Origin: Staphylococcus petrasii
Lineage (GTDB): Bacteria > Bacillota > Bacilli > Staphylococcales > Staphylococcaceae
Reading direction: 5' to 3'
Assembly: GCF_002902565.1 (NCBI RefSeq)
Contig: NZ_PPRC01000027.1
Location: 1 to 64,000, forward strand
Length of the DNA stretch: 64,000 nt
How positions within the stretch are numbered: the first letter of the stretch is position 1; each line of letters opens with the position of its first letter. Under the pieces are notes generated by a model. The model made no database searches and was not told where the DNA came from. It was given only the letters and a program-made list of their open reading frames with translations. Positions 63,801-64,000 of this stretch are shown here, in pieces. Position numbers and translations under genes: made by a program.

Positions 63801-64000
63801 GATACGAAAAAGCCATCGAAACAATCCGTTTCTGAGTTGAAACGTCAACTTGAAACAGAGGAAAGTGGTACAAGTTATGAAAGAGTTAGACAATACCGTA
63901 TTGGAGTAGCAACTTATGAGCGTCCTCATTTCTTGAGACAGAATAAAAAGCGTAAAGCAAATGAAATAGGTACATTAATGCATACAGTCATGCAACATTT
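60810..64000 (+). CDS. addA: ATP-dependent helicase/nuclease subunit A (AddA), 3' end beyond window
   Basis: AddA (RexA) is the UvrD-type helicase/nuclease partner of AddB. About 1063 residues are in the window, out of roughly 1215-1220 in the family; the C-terminal nuclease is cut off by the window edge. Motif Ia/Walker A is [18 protein letters not shown], motif II is [13 protein letters not shown], with [15 protein letters not shown], motif [18 protein letters not shown] and [17 protein letters not shown] 60810 or 60813 overlaps the addB stop. Residues 11-19 read DAQWTDAQW because of a 15-bp tandem duplication (60840-60866). Confidence 0.95.
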   Translation, partial: MMNNIPVKPQDAQWTDAQWESIYASGQDILVAAAAGSGKTAVLVERIIQKILRDGIDVDKLLVVTFTNLSAREMKHRVEQRIQQASLQEPDNEHLKNQRIKIHQAQISTLHSFCLKIIQQHYDVIDLDPNFRTISDVENVLLLEQSIDEVLEKHYEDPDIAFLTLVEQLSNDRNDEQFRGILKRFYNFSIANPSPFAWLDSLTDLYDNEELQQEYIAELNRLALIYIKAAYDSLLEADNNFSNSIGTEKHLDVMKLEKAKCAKMMEGSVVNREMIINYTPEKLPQISKKLKTENEDEGIDPQTLVDAKGFYDEYKKILDKVKNEYLMRSVEELKADMNKLGPRIHYLIQIVKDIISDFAEKKRSRNVLDFADYEHFALQILTDEQGNPSNVAKDYRQQFEEILIDEYQDTNQVQEAIISTIKRGDESNGNLFMVGDVKQSIYKFRQADPTLFMNKYNRFDKVGEQTGLRIDLSKNFRSRKEVLSTTNYLFDHMMDEEVGEINYDADARLYFGATKYSDKSMPLELHALIQSSSEDNDLEKVEQEAQYIVKQVEDIIENKLVYDIKTESYRQATFKDIVILERGLSNARNLQQAFKDHNIPFHVKSKEGYFEQTEVRLVLSFLRTVDNPLQDIYLVGLMRSVIYQFTEDELAQIRVVSPHDDYFYQSIMHYLQDDNAQPALKEKLQRFLDDLAQYQDYSQEHPVYQLIDKFYNDHYVIQYFSGLVGGKGRRANLYGLFNKAIEFENSSFRGLYQFIRFIDELIERNKDFGEENVIGPNDNVVRMMTVHSSKGLEFPFVIYSGLSKQFNKGDIRHPLVLNQKFGLGMDYYDLEENIAFPSLSSVVIKSMIEKELISEEMRLIYVALTRAKEQLILIGTVDKEETLAKFERLPIAKNHIALHERLSATRPFDLIYGILAKHKSTSLVPELQFETSIDNLDESLYPSVDIKTVYFDDLTFDEENQKNEHRTVEDIETSGSNDDGLKQQINEQLSFKYSYINDTKKPSKQSVSELKRQLETEESGTSYERVRQYRIGVATYERPHFLRQNKKRKANEIGTLMHTVMQH

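Overview
The window is low-GC chromosomal DNA from a Staphylococcus. Gene order (gcvH–metNIQ–sufCDSUB, lipA–yut genes–dltXABCD–nfu–ndh, mnhABCDEFG, rocD–gudB–glpQ–argGH–pgi–spsAB–addBA) and protein similarity both match the S. aureus core chromosome. Several details differ from S. aureus, including three membrane proteins after sufB, a DUF443 gene between gudB and glpQ and many small sequence differences, so a coagulase-negative species is more likely. I cannot name the species from sequence alone. No tRNA, rRNA, CRISPR, transposase or prophage gene was seen. Almost everything is chromosomal core, and the accessory-looking parts are small.

Layout. 1-5.0 kb: gcvH, a Toprim and a thioredoxin-like protein, a SAM-I riboswitch controlling the methionine ABC transporter metNIQ, a tiny Cse60-like gene, and a SigB-type promoter driving a CsbD stress protein. 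5.0-11.8 kb: a DUF368 (PopT-type) membrane protein and the sufCDSUB iron-sulfur cluster operon. 11.9-14.1 kb: three uncharacterised polytopic membrane proteins, two of them paralogues. 14.3-22.8 kb: nitronate monooxygenase, DUF72, TSUP permease and metallophosphatase genes, lipA, and the yutD/DUF3055/yutE/yutF/dehydrogenase group. 22.8-27.5 kb: the dltXABCD operon for teichoic acid D-alanylation. 27.5-36.9 kb: an intergenic repeat mosaic, nfu, DUF1462, two type II NADH-dehydrogenase-like flavoproteins, DUF1450, an A-type Fe-S carrier, leucyl aminopeptidase, an antiporter-family protein, a thioesterase and a flavoprotein. 36.9-42.8 kb: the seven-gene Mnh sodium/proton antiporter operon on the minus strand. 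42.9-48.9 kb: kapB, cyclophilin, an S1-domain protein, an old-yellow-enzyme homologue, rocD and gudB. 48.9-57.2 kb: a DUF443 orphan, secreted glpQ, argGH, pgi, a TVP38-family protein, a catalytically dead signal peptidase (SpsA) and the active one (SpsB). 57.3-64.0 kb: addB and a truncated-by-window addA.

How the genes fit together. Fe-S cluster assembly (SufCDSUB, then Nfu and the A-type carrier) lies close to clients such as LipA and AddB. GcvH and LipA are partners in lipoate synthesis. The envelope theme is strong: DltXABCD, Mnh, the DUF368 transporter, a TVP38/DedA-superfamily protein and signal peptidase. Nitrogen and amino-acid metabolism is represented by MetNIQ, RocD, GudB and ArgGH.

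No wholly new multi-gene system is evident. The best leads are the three-gene membrane cluster after sufB, the orphan TsaI-like DUF443 gene, the paired inverted repeats in the long ndh leader, the rocD leader with a possible 37-codon uORF inside an inverted repeat, the repeat mosaic downstream of dltD, and the hairpin-rich sufC-sufD spacer.
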